64,000 bases of DNA from Bacteroidota bacterium (lineage in GTDB: Bacteria > Bacteroidota > Bacteroidia > AKYH767-A > OLB10): positions 1 to 64,000 of the forward strand of contig JADKFV010000020.1 of the NCBI GenBank assembly GCA_016717325.1, read 5' to 3'. Below are positions 56,846 to 64,000 of the stretch, piece after piece. Positions within the stretch are counted from its first letter, which is position 1; each line of letters begins with the position of its first letter. The position numbers and the translations under genes were made by a program. The notes under the pieces are model-generated. The model was not told the DNA's origin and made no database searches. It saw nothing but the letters and a program-made list of their open reading frames with translations.

Positions 56846-57050
56846 TGAACTTTTTATTTTTACAAATGTAAGTGTGAAATGTATTGGTTGCAAATAAAAA
56901 CAAGGCGATTCTTTTTTCGCTTTCACCTCTTCAACAAAAATGCTTACTCTTTTAACGCGCGTTACTATCACAATTATACTTTTGGATGTTGCCGCATTTT
57001 TTGTGATGCAAATCGGCAGGTGCGAGTGAATGCAGAGAATTAAAAAATTA

Positions 57051-57485
57051 TTATTGCATTTTTAACAACAATTCATTTGTTGTTATGATTCTTTTGTATC
57101 CTTTGTTTCTCAATCCAGTAACTAATTTTGTGTCGCCAGTCCATAATATTGTTTTCAGAAAATTATTCATTGCTATAAAAATAGTATCTTTTGCATCAAT
57201 GTCTTTTACCAAATCAAATGCAGTATCAAAATCTTTTTGTGAAATAGAAAAGTCATTGATGAATATTACACGCTTTAAAATCAAATAAAGTGCTTCAAGC
57301 AATTCTGGTTCTGTTAGTTTAGATGCTTACAAAAGTTTTTCTTTATATTTGAATAACTCTATGTATGAAAAATAACTCCCATAAAAGATATGGTCACTTT
57401 TTTTATTCAAAATTATTTCTGCAATCATACCTTCCTTCTTTGAAATAGCACTAAAGAGGATATTGGTATCTAAAAGTAATTTCAC
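57051..57485 (-). pseudogene. PIN-domain toxin (VapC-like), interrupted by an in-frame TAA
   Basis: One frame from a GTG at 57485, overlapping the antitoxin stop (GTGA). KLLLDTNILFSAI carries the first PIN acidic residue; the distal part KDTIFIAMNNFLKTILWTGDTKLV and RIITTNELL carries the others. A TAA at 57327-57329 (codon 53, within KEKLL-ASKLTEPELLEA) interrupts an otherwise intact 144-residue protein. A base change from AAA to TAA would explain it. The ribonuclease is therefore probably inactive or an error. Confidence 0.7.
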
Positions 57486-57685
57486 TTACCGTAACGTTTT
57501 TTATTTTGCTTCCACCAATCTGTTTGCGATTGCTCAGCTAATATATCTATAACGCTACTCTTTGCCTTGCTGCGTGCAACAATACTTTTTACTTTCAAAT
57601 AATCTAAAAAGTCTTGCAAAAATAAAAACTCCACGTTTGCTGGTAGTGTTATTGTTATTTGTTCTTTATCCTTTAAAATGGTCAT
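57482..57685 (-). CDS. antitoxin paired with the PIN protein
   Basis: 67 residues from the ATG at 57685, 12 bp after a TACCTTTG promoter element; an upstream ATG at 57718 falls before that element. The N-terminal half EQITITLPANVEFLFLQDFLDYL is a short beta-helix form, and the C-terminal half (TDWWKQNKKRYGK) is basic. It overlaps the PIN gene by 4 bp. Typical of Bacteroidota antitoxins that accompany PIN nucleases; the DNA-binding family could not be named. Confidence 0.65.
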   Translation of the reverse strand: MTILKDKEQITITLPANVEFLFLQDFLDYLKVKSIVARSKAKSSVIDILAEQSQTDWWKQNKKRYGK

Positions 57686-57696
57686 TGCTTTTTTTT

Positions 57697-57704
57697 CAAA
57701 GGTA
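57697..57704 (-). promoter_or_regulatory. -7 element of the PIN toxin-antitoxin operon
   Basis: TACCTTTG on the minus strand, just before the antitoxin ATG at 57685. Confidence 0.6.
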
Positions 57705-57764
57705 AACAATATTTTCATTACAACTAAAAACTTTATTGACTATTAAAGCAAAATACAATTGGTG

Positions 57765-57850
57765 AGAAATAAACTCACTCGTAGGATGCATGCGATTGCC
57801 GGAGAAGCTAGAAATAAACACACTCGCAGGATGCTAGCGAGTGCAATTGG
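57765..57850. repeat. two tandem units of a dispersed GAAATAAA...GCGA element
   Basis: GAGAAATAAACTCACTCGTAG and TAGAAATAAACACACTCGCAG each continue into GGATGC and a GCGA end, about 40 bp apart. Related to 33120-33179. Further on, ATTTCAATCCATCCC and an inverted ATCCTGACAGG/ACCCGTCAAGAT pair fill the gap to trhO. Confidence 0.5.
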
Positions 57851-58011
57851 CGTTGATGCGTAAGCAATAGAGCCGTAGATTCGACCATTTTGTAGAAATG
57901 GATTTCAATCCATCCCATTATGTGTCGACAAGGATTAAATCCTGACAGGTTTCTATAACCCGTCAAGATTTAAAACGTAATAACAAAATAGCGTAATAAC
58001 AAATAACCAAA

Positions 58012-59061
58012 TCAAACTTTCCCTTCAGCAATCAACTTTTTCAAATCAGGGCGGAGGCGGCTTTTATATACCGAGTGAGCATCGGTTTTAATTTTGCCTT
58101 TACGTTGTTTGCGTTGTTCGTCAATTGGCAGCGAAATAATTTCCATACATGCCGGTGTGCAACATCCTTTCATTTTTTGCGCACATTCATCACACTGTAT
58201 AAAAAGTAAATGGCAATCATCGTTGGCACAGTTCACATGATTGTCGCTGGGATTGCCGCATTGATGGCAAACAGAAATTACATCATCGGTTATGCGCTCG
58301 CCCATACGCTCATCAAACACAAAATTTTTACCTATAAATTTCGATGGCAATCCTTCGCGTTTTATTTGTCGTGCGTATTCAATAATGCCGCCATAAAGTT
58401 GATTCACATCTTCGAAACCGTGATGCTTAAAATAGGCACTGGCTTTTTCGCAACGTATACCACCGGTGCAATACAAAACAATTTTATGGTCCTTTTTATC
58501 TTCAACCATTTTTACTGCTTCGGGTAAAGCATCGCGAAAAGTGTCGGCATCAGGGCACAGGGCATTTTCAAATCGACCCACTTCACTTTCGTAATGATTG
58601 CGCATGTCAATTACAATGGTGTCGGGGTCTTGTATTACTTCATTCAATTCAATGGCATCAATATGTTTTCCTACTTTCGAAAAATCAATTTCATCGTTGG
58701 GCAATCCATCGGCCACAATTTTATTTTTTATGCGCACTATCAGTTTGTAAAAAGATTTACCATCATCCTCAACGGCAATTTTGAAAGGAACATCTTTCAG
58801 TAGTGTATTGTTGTGTACCAGTTGCTCAAATGCTTCCCAATTATGTTGTGGCACACTTATTTGCGCATTGATACCTTCATGTGCTATGTAAATGCGACCA
58901 AAAATATTTAAGGCATCAAAGGCATCGTACAATTCATCGCGAAACAGTTCTACCTCTTTAATATTTACATAACGGTAAAATGAAAGTGTAATGCGGTGAA
59001 AAGTTTCCTGTGCTAATTTTTGTTTCAGTAAGTTTTTATCGTAAATATTATGCTTTTGCAT
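58012..59061 (-). CDS. trhO: tRNA uridine(34) hydroxylase / rhodanese-like
   Basis: TrhO (YceA) family, about 349 residues; uses O2 to make 5-hydroxyuridine at tRNA position 34. N-terminal acylphosphatase-like domain (FYRYVNIKEVELFRDELY), rhodanese domain with the catalytic CTGGIRCEKA loop, and a Cys-rich C-terminus (CHQCG, CANDDC, CDECAQ, CCTPAC) likely to bind zinc. The ATG at 59061 follows a TATATTTG promoter element; the in-frame TTG at 59070 is less likely. The gene stands alone between the PIN system and DUF4249. Confidence 0.93.
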   Translation of the reverse strand: MQKHNIYDKNLLKQKLAQETFHRITLSFYRYVNIKEVELFRDELYDAFDALNIFGRIYIAHEGINAQISVPQHNWEAFEQLVHNNTLLKDVPFKIAVEDDGKSFYKLIVRIKNKIVADGLPNDEIDFSKVGKHIDAIELNEVIQDPDTIVIDMRNHYESEVGRFENALCPDADTFRDALPEAVKMVEDKKDHKIVLYCTGGIRCEKASAYFKHHGFEDVNQLYGGIIEYARQIKREGLPSKFIGKNFVFDERMGERITDDVISVCHQCGNPSDNHVNCANDDCHLLFIQCDECAQKMKGCCTPACMEIISLPIDEQRKQRKGKIKTDAHSVYKSRLRPDLKKLIAEGKV

Positions 59062-59078
59062 GAGAGCCAATTTTTTTG

Positions 59079-59086
59079 CAAATATA
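59079..59086 (-). promoter_or_regulatory. -7 element of trhO
   Basis: TATATTTG on the minus strand, 17 bp before the ATG. Confidence 0.55.
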
Positions 59087-59109
59087 AATTTTATAATGCG
59101 AAAATAATA

Positions 59110-59961
59110 TCAAAAAACCCTCTTCATAAACTGCGTATAAGCTGCAAAAATTCCTACACCATTATTTATATTGGAATAAGCTGGTGTGGCTTCGGAAAAA
59201 GGATCACCACCTCCGGTAGTGAAAATCGAACGATGAAAACGGTAGTAGTTTTCGTCAACATTGAGTACATAAATATCGGTGCTATCACCGGGGTGGTATG
59301 AGTAATAATTTAGCAACTTCGATTTTATTTCTTTGCCATCGTTGCCTTCATCGGAATAAAAATTATTAATGCTCAACAAAAAATCTGCATACACCACTGT
59401 ATCTACACCAAAATAACTAAAGTCGGGAATCCATACATTTTGCGCATGCACCCGGTAATAATTTTTTTGACCCGCAATATCAAAGAATGATACATCAGCA
59501 AACACTTCATATGGGTCTGTAATGTCGACTGTTGCTTTTACATTGTCGATAGTTGAAACGGGCACAGTACAACTTGCATCCACAGCATCGTAACTTGGGT
59601 GAGTGGCGCGCAAATAATAAGTTTGGCCGGCAGTAACCGGAAACGCCTGCAATACATAAATTTGAAATTGACGTTTTGTAGAATTGTAAGTGAGAGGAAA
59701 CTCCACACTGCCATTGCTTATAAAAACCTGTGCCGCGGAAGTATCGAACTTGTTATTTTGTTGCGATGAATTGAACAATGGTTGTGATGCGAAAATATCC
59801 ACGGCAATCACACTATCGGTTGGCGAAATAAAACTACGCATTACCAGTTTGGCTTTCGATAAGGGAACATCAACATTGGCATCGCGCTCGCATCCAAAAA
59901 ATAATAAAGCCATGCAAACTGCAACAAATGTTAAACGTATATGGTTATAGTTGTTTAGCAT
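59110..59961 (-). CDS. DUF4249 lipoprotein
   Basis: 283 residues; lipobox FFGC near 24. DUF4249 proteins accompany TonB-dependent receptors in Bacteroidota, and here the receptor gene lies directly upstream. Family features: KLVMRSFISPTDSVIAVDIFASQPL and the central VTAGQTYYLRATHPSYDAVDASCTVP in parts. The ATG at 59961 gives a normal signal peptide; an alternative ATG at 60015, 3 bp after the receptor stop, would add 18 residues and suggests coupling. Confidence 0.85.
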   Translation of the reverse strand: MLNNYNHIRLTFVAVCMALLFFGCERDANVDVPLSKAKLVMRSFISPTDSVIAVDIFASQPLFNSSQQNNKFDTSAAQVFISNGSVEFPLTYNSTKRQFQIYVLQAFPVTAGQTYYLRATHPSYDAVDASCTVPVSTIDNVKATVDITDPYEVFADVSFFDIAGQKNYYRVHAQNVWIPDFSYFGVDTVVYADFLLSINNFYSDEGNDGKEIKSKLLNYYSYHPGDSTDIYVLNVDENYYRFHRSIFTTGGGDPFSEATPAYSNINNGVGIFAAYTQFMKRVF

Positions 59962-60018
59962 TTTAATTATTGTTCTCAAATTTTTCAGTCTATATACAAT
60001 CAACATTTTCATCATTAA

Positions 60019-62391
60019 TTAAAATTTAAAGTTGTAAGAGAAAGACGGGATCAACGGAAAAAGTGTAATTTGTTTTAACACACCATTGCCTTGCAAATCC
60101 TCGCTTACATAATAATAAAAAGGATTATAGCGGTTATAGGCATTGTACAAACCAAGTTCCCATGTGCGGGTGTGGTGTTTCATTTTCTTTATCATCTGTA
60201 TGCTGAAGTCGAGTCGGTGATAGGCTTTCATCCTGAACTCGTTGCGGCCTGTATACTCTGTAAGGTAATTGCCCGGATAATAGAAATTAAAATCAGGCGA
60301 TGTAGCATTGCCGGGCGAGTGAATTGGAGAATCATAATATCCCAAAGGCAAAGTGATGGCATTGCCGGTGCCATACACCCATGTTGCCGAAAGTGTAATG
60401 CCATTTTTTTCAGGCTTCACTTCACGTAAGTGATAAATGGCAACAACAGAAATATCGTGCCTGCGATCGAATCGGGCATAAAACTTTTTGCCAAAATTGA
60501 GTTCATCAAATTGTAGTTGTGTCCACGAAAGTGTGTATGCAATCCATCCGGTAAGTTTGCCCTCTTTGCGTTGCAATAATAATTCACCTCCATACGACCA
60601 GCCTTTACCCGATGTAACTTTATCTTCCCAGTTATAATCGTTGTCAACCTGATTGGGGTCGCCTATATCAATAAAACTTGCACCCTCACGGTACTGCAAT
60701 ACTTTGTTCATTGTTTTGTAATACCCCTCGATGGTGAGTGCAAAATTGCGATCCTTATAATCACGTGCTATGCCTGCTGCTACCTGTTGCGAATTTTGGG
60801 GAGTAACATTTTTTGTTGCCGGCACCCACAAGTCGGTTGGCAAACCGGCACCCGAGTTACTTAGCTGATGCAAATACTGATTCATGATTGCAAACGATGC
60901 TTTTAACGATGTGCTTTCATTGATGTTGTAAGCCAGCGCCAGTCGAGGTTCGGGATTGAAATAGTTTTTTCCATTAGAATAAAAATGCGCCAACCGCAAA
61001 CCGGCATTCATTTTTAACTGTGGCAGTATACGTACATCATCTTCTATATAGATTGCATTTTCTATGGCCGATATTTTACTCACTTTATTTATATCATCGC
61101 TGCCATCACCTTTTGTAACCAATGCACTGGGTGTAAATAAGTGACGGGTAAATTGCCCGCCCATCTTTATGATATGCTTTTCGCCCGGGCGGTAATCCAT
61201 ATCGAACTTTGCCGAAATATCCTGTATACCTGTGTAATACCGCAATGTGTATTTATCACCATCAAATGTTTCTTCGTTCTTTATCAGGAAACGGTAGTTG
61301 CTAAAAATCAATGATGTGTTGGCAAATAATTTTTCGTTGAATAAATGATTCCACCGTGCTGTACCGGTAGCGTTGCCCCATCCGATGGAAAATTTATTTT
61401 TATCGCCACCGTAATTTTCGCGACCATAAGCTTTATCTTTTCCAAAATATCCGCTTACAAATAATTTATTGTTATCGTTGAAATCGTAATTTGCTTTGGC
61501 ATTAAAATCATAGAAAAAATATCCCGCTGTACTTTCGCCATTTGTGGACGCTGCAACTAATGGTGCTATGAGCAAATCGATATATGTGCGTCTGCCACTT
61601 ACCAGAAAACTACTCTTACCTTTTTTTATTGGTCCTTCAAGAGTAAGGCGCGATGATATTAAACCAATACCGCCTTCACCATGCAATTTATCTTTGGCAC
61701 CATCTTTCATGGTCATATCAATAACCGATGATAGCCGCGAACCATATCTTGCAGGAAAACCACCCTTGGTAAGTTCCACGCTTTTGAGTGCATCGCCATT
61801 GAAGAGTGAGAAGAAACCAAACAGGTGATTGGCATTATACACAATGGCATCGTCAAGAATTATAAGATTTTGATCGCTGCCACCACCACGCACATAAATA
61901 CCCGAACTGCCTTCACTACCTTTTTGCACTCCGGGCATCAGCTGTAAAACCTTAAGTACATCTTTCTCGCCAAACAAAGCCGGAATTTCTTTTATCTGTT
62001 GAATGGGAATATCAATCACACTCATTTGTGTGCTTTGGCTCACTTTTTCGGATCGTGTTTCTACAACTGTAATTTCATTAATGTCGATACTTGAACTTAG
62101 CTCTACGTTGAGCGAAATATTTTGTGTAAGCTTTAATATTTTTATCTGCGGCTGATATCCAATAAATGAAAACACCACTTGAAGCGATTCGTTGGCAGGA
62201 ATTGTAATACTATAAAATCCATAGTTGTTGGTAACTGTTCCCGATTTTAAATCGGGCAAATATATACTTGCCCCGGGCAACGACTCTTTGCTGCCCTTTT
62301 CATTTACATATCCACTGATGGTAAATTTATTTTGCGATTGTACATTTATAAAGAAGAAGCAAAACAAAACGAGAAAAAATATTCTTTTCAT
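60019..62391 (-). CDS. TonB-dependent receptor with carboxypeptidase-regulatory domain
   Basis: 790 residues. Signal peptide (to NVQSQ, about 20), carboxypeptidase-like domain (about 23-105, PGASIYLPDLKSGTVTNNYGFY), plug (VLKVLQLMPGVQKGSEGSSGIYVRGG, LDDAIVYNANHLFG) and a complete 22-strand-type barrel ending in F. It pairs with the DUF4249 lipoprotein just downstream. Substrate unknown, probably a siderophore, peptide or oligosaccharide. Unlike the receptor at 1-2320, this frame is intact. Confidence 0.93.
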   Translation of the reverse strand: MKRIFFLVLFCFFFINVQSQNKFTISGYVNEKGSKESLPGASIYLPDLKSGTVTNNYGFYSITIPANESLQVVFSFIGYQPQIKILKLTQNISLNVELSSSIDINEITVVETRSEKVSQSTQMSVIDIPIQQIKEIPALFGEKDVLKVLQLMPGVQKGSEGSSGIYVRGGGSDQNLIILDDAIVYNANHLFGFFSLFNGDALKSVELTKGGFPARYGSRLSSVIDMTMKDGAKDKLHGEGGIGLISSRLTLEGPIKKGKSSFLVSGRRTYIDLLIAPLVAASTNGESTAGYFFYDFNAKANYDFNDNNKLFVSGYFGKDKAYGRENYGGDKNKFSIGWGNATGTARWNHLFNEKLFANTSLIFSNYRFLIKNEETFDGDKYTLRYYTGIQDISAKFDMDYRPGEKHIIKMGGQFTRHLFTPSALVTKGDGSDDINKVSKISAIENAIYIEDDVRILPQLKMNAGLRLAHFYSNGKNYFNPEPRLALAYNINESTSLKASFAIMNQYLHQLSNSGAGLPTDLWVPATKNVTPQNSQQVAAGIARDYKDRNFALTIEGYYKTMNKVLQYREGASFIDIGDPNQVDNDYNWEDKVTSGKGWSYGGELLLQRKEGKLTGWIAYTLSWTQLQFDELNFGKKFYARFDRRHDISVVAIYHLREVKPEKNGITLSATWVYGTGNAITLPLGYYDSPIHSPGNATSPDFNFYYPGNYLTEYTGRNEFRMKAYHRLDFSIQMIKKMKHHTRTWELGLYNAYNRYNPFYYYVSEDLQGNGVLKQITLFPLIPSFSYNFKF

Positions 62392-62410
62392 TGATTACAT
62401 GTAATGATTA

Positions 62411-62435
62411 CAAAAGTAAAATTTCGTAACGAAAT
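62411..62435 (-). promoter_or_regulatory. -7 element with an adjoining ATTTCGT dyad (receptor operon)
   Basis: TACTTTTG (62411-62418, minus strand) is 20 bp before the receptor ATG. Next to it ATTTCGT-A-ACGAAAT (62421-62435) is a perfect 7-bp dyad, well placed as a repressor site. Confidence 0.5.
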
Positions 62436-62563
62436 ACCATGGTAAAAATTGCTTAGACATGCGTAAGTGGAAAAATAATTTCTCAGAACAAATAAAAAAA
62501 GTTGCGCATTATAAAGTTTTGTGGTGATTTGCATTCGCAAACAATCGAAAAAATAATTTCACA

Positions 62564-63850
62564 ATGAATGTATTACTTATAGGAAGTGGTGGCCGCGAAC
62601 ATGCATTGGCATGGCGCATTTCGCAAAGTAAATTACTCACAAAATTATTTATTGCTCCAGGTAATGGTGGCACGCGCAATCATGGCGAAAATGTAAATAT
62701 TGGCATTAATGATTTTAATGGCATTGCAAATTTCTGCCTGCAAAATAATATTACAATGATTGTGGTAGGCCCCGAAGAGCCGCTTGTAAATGGGATTTGG
62801 GATTACTTTCGTAATAATGAAAAGTTAAACCATATAGCTGTTATTGGGCCATCGAGGGAAGGGGCACAACTTGAAGGCAGCAAACATTTTGCAAAAGAGT
62901 TTATGATCAACAACAATATTCCTACTGCCCGTTTCAAAACTTTCGATACACAAAATATTGACAGCGCAAAAGAATTTTTGCAAACATTACAAGCACCATT
63001 TGTTTTAAAAGCTGATGGACTTGCAGCTGGAAAAGGTGTGTTGATTTTAGATTCGATGGAAGAGGCACTGAACGAATTGCAACTGATGATACAACAAAAT
63101 AAATTTGGCAATGCAGGAACCACAGTTGTGATTGAAGAATTTTTACCCGGCATCGAACTATCGATGTTTGTTTTTACTAATGGTGTGGATTATATCATAT
63201 TGCCCGAAGCAAAAGATTATAAACGAATTGGTGATAACGATACAGGCTTAAACACAGGAGGCATGGGGGCAGTATCGCCTGTGCCATTTGCAAACGATGA
63301 ATTTAAAAACAAAGTAGAGCAACAAATTATTGTTCCAACTATTAAAGGGTTGCAAAAAGAAAAAATAAATTACTGCGGTTTTGTTTTTATTGGATTGATG
63401 AATGTAAAAGATAATCCATACGTTATAGAATACAATGTGCGCATGGGCGATCCCGAAACCGAAGTAGTGATGCCACGCATAACGAGTGATGTGCTAGCCA
63501 TGTTTGTGGCTGCAACTAATAACACACTGAAAAAGTTTGAGCTTACAATCGATGCCAATTATGCAACTACAGTGATGATGGTTTCGCAAGGCTACCCCGA
63601 GGATTATGAAAAAGGGAAATTGATTACCGGCAATACAACTGGCGAAGGAATTTTTCATGCCGGTACTGCAATTAAAGAAGGAAATTTGATAACCAATGGC
63701 GGACGTGTGATAGCTGCAACAGGTATGGCCCCAACATTGCAAGCAGCTTTAAAATTAAGCTATGAAGCAGTTGATTCAATTCAATACGAAAACAAATATT
63801 ACAGGAAAGATATTGGGCAGGATTTGATGGGGTTATTTATTTCACAATAA
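62564..63850 (+). CDS. purD: phosphoribosylamine-glycine ligase
   Basis: GAR synthetase of purine synthesis, 428 residues, ATP-grasp fold. GSGGREHALAWRI at the N-terminus, VVGPEEPLVNGIWD, FVLKADGLAAGKGVLI, EEFLPGIELSMFVF, YNVRMGDPETEVVMPR all match. Normal length and complete. Single gene after a divergent gap of 172 bp from the receptor. Confidence 0.97.
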   Translation: MNVLLIGSGGREHALAWRISQSKLLTKLFIAPGNGGTRNHGENVNIGINDFNGIANFCLQNNITMIVVGPEEPLVNGIWDYFRNNEKLNHIAVIGPSREGAQLEGSKHFAKEFMINNNIPTARFKTFDTQNIDSAKEFLQTLQAPFVLKADGLAAGKGVLILDSMEEALNELQLMIQQNKFGNAGTTVVIEEFLPGIELSMFVFTNGVDYIILPEAKDYKRIGDNDTGLNTGGMGAVSPVPFANDEFKNKVEQQIIVPTIKGLQKEKINYCGFVFIGLMNVKDNPYVIEYNVRMGDPETEVVMPRITSDVLAMFVAATNNTLKKFELTIDANYATTVMMVSQGYPEDYEKGKLITGNTTGEGIFHAGTAIKEGNLITNGGRVIAATGMAPTLQAALKLSYEAVDSIQYENKYYRKDIGQDLMGLFISQ

Positions 63851-64000
63851 TATTTATTTATAAAAATGCACCACCCATCTATTAAATACAACATTACACT
63901 GCAAGAGTAATAATTGTCTGCTTCACAATTTGTGAGCAAACCTGACAATTGTCATAAAAATAATTGTATTTAATTTAGAATATTGCCCATATCAAAACAT
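63851..64000. other. right-edge intergenic sequence
   Basis: AT-rich; contains ATAATTGTCTGC and GACAATTGTCAT arms. No gene can be assigned before the window ends. Confidence 0.4.

Noticed and set aside
1..64000. tRNA, rRNA and prophage genes
   Set aside because: None were recognised: no cloverleaf, rRNA core sequence, integrase, terminase or capsid gene.

Overview
The window is AT-rich chromosomal DNA from a member of the Bacteroidota, probably a Chitinophagia- or Sphingobacteriia-like lineage. The evidence is the gliding genes gldB and gldC, the type IX secretion (T9SS) regulator porX, several secreted proteins with T9SS C-terminal sorting tails, SusC-type TonB-dependent receptors, DUF4249, DUF4292, DUF1800/DUF1501 pairs, and many promoters of the Bacteroidota type (TTTG-N19..21-TAnnTTTG). 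Nearly all of it is housekeeping chromosome; no prophage, CRISPR array, rRNA or tRNA gene was seen.

Layout. 0-7 kb: TonB receptor (runs off the left edge), EVE-domain protein, gldC, gldB, outer-membrane protein, nadE. 7.5-12 kb: an ABC importer of the TrpXYZ type, then thyA-folA-mazG-like. 12-16.7 kb: DUF1800-DUF1501 pair, ruvB, ACT protein. 17-20.7 kb: a DUF234 ATPase with operator-like palindromes, a decayed T9SS gene end, a PhnA-domain protein, a radical SAM protein. 21-27.2 kb: glutaryl-CoA-type dehydrogenase and the ATP synthase operon atpB-E-F-H-A, with no atpG behind atpA. 27.4-32 kb: a frameshifted helical protein and a 990-residue T9SS cargo. 32-39 kb: an accessory, rearranged region. 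39-45 kb: an operon dut - nucleotidyltransferase - TPR - DUF4292 - EnvC-like. 45-52.3 kb: DUF937-OmpA protein, two secreted proteins, porX. 52.7-55.5 kb: polA. 56-57.7 kb: toxin-antitoxin cluster (MntA/HepT and a PIN pair). 58-64 kb: trhO, DUF4249 plus TonB receptor, purD.

Most unusual region (32-39 kb). A second copy of the last 743 bp of atpA plus its terminator sits inside a truncated secreted-protein gene. All 22 coding differences from the real atpA that I count are synonymous. On either side lie two copies of a 1.4 kb module (XRE regulator divergent from a lipoprotein). Their shared intergenic region carries TGGAAT-N5-ATTCCA dyads, three of them at exact 21-bp spacing in the second copy. 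The second module's edge cuts off a gene after its signal peptide.

Other leads. A (TC)13 tract lies before a T9SS-type gene and could act as a phase-variation switch. A ~142-bp inverted-repeat element occurs three times. At least seven genes, including porX and hepT, are broken by an apparent one-base deletion, usually in a short homopolymer; this pattern fits sequencing error at least as well as real gene decay and should be settled before any loss of function is claimed.
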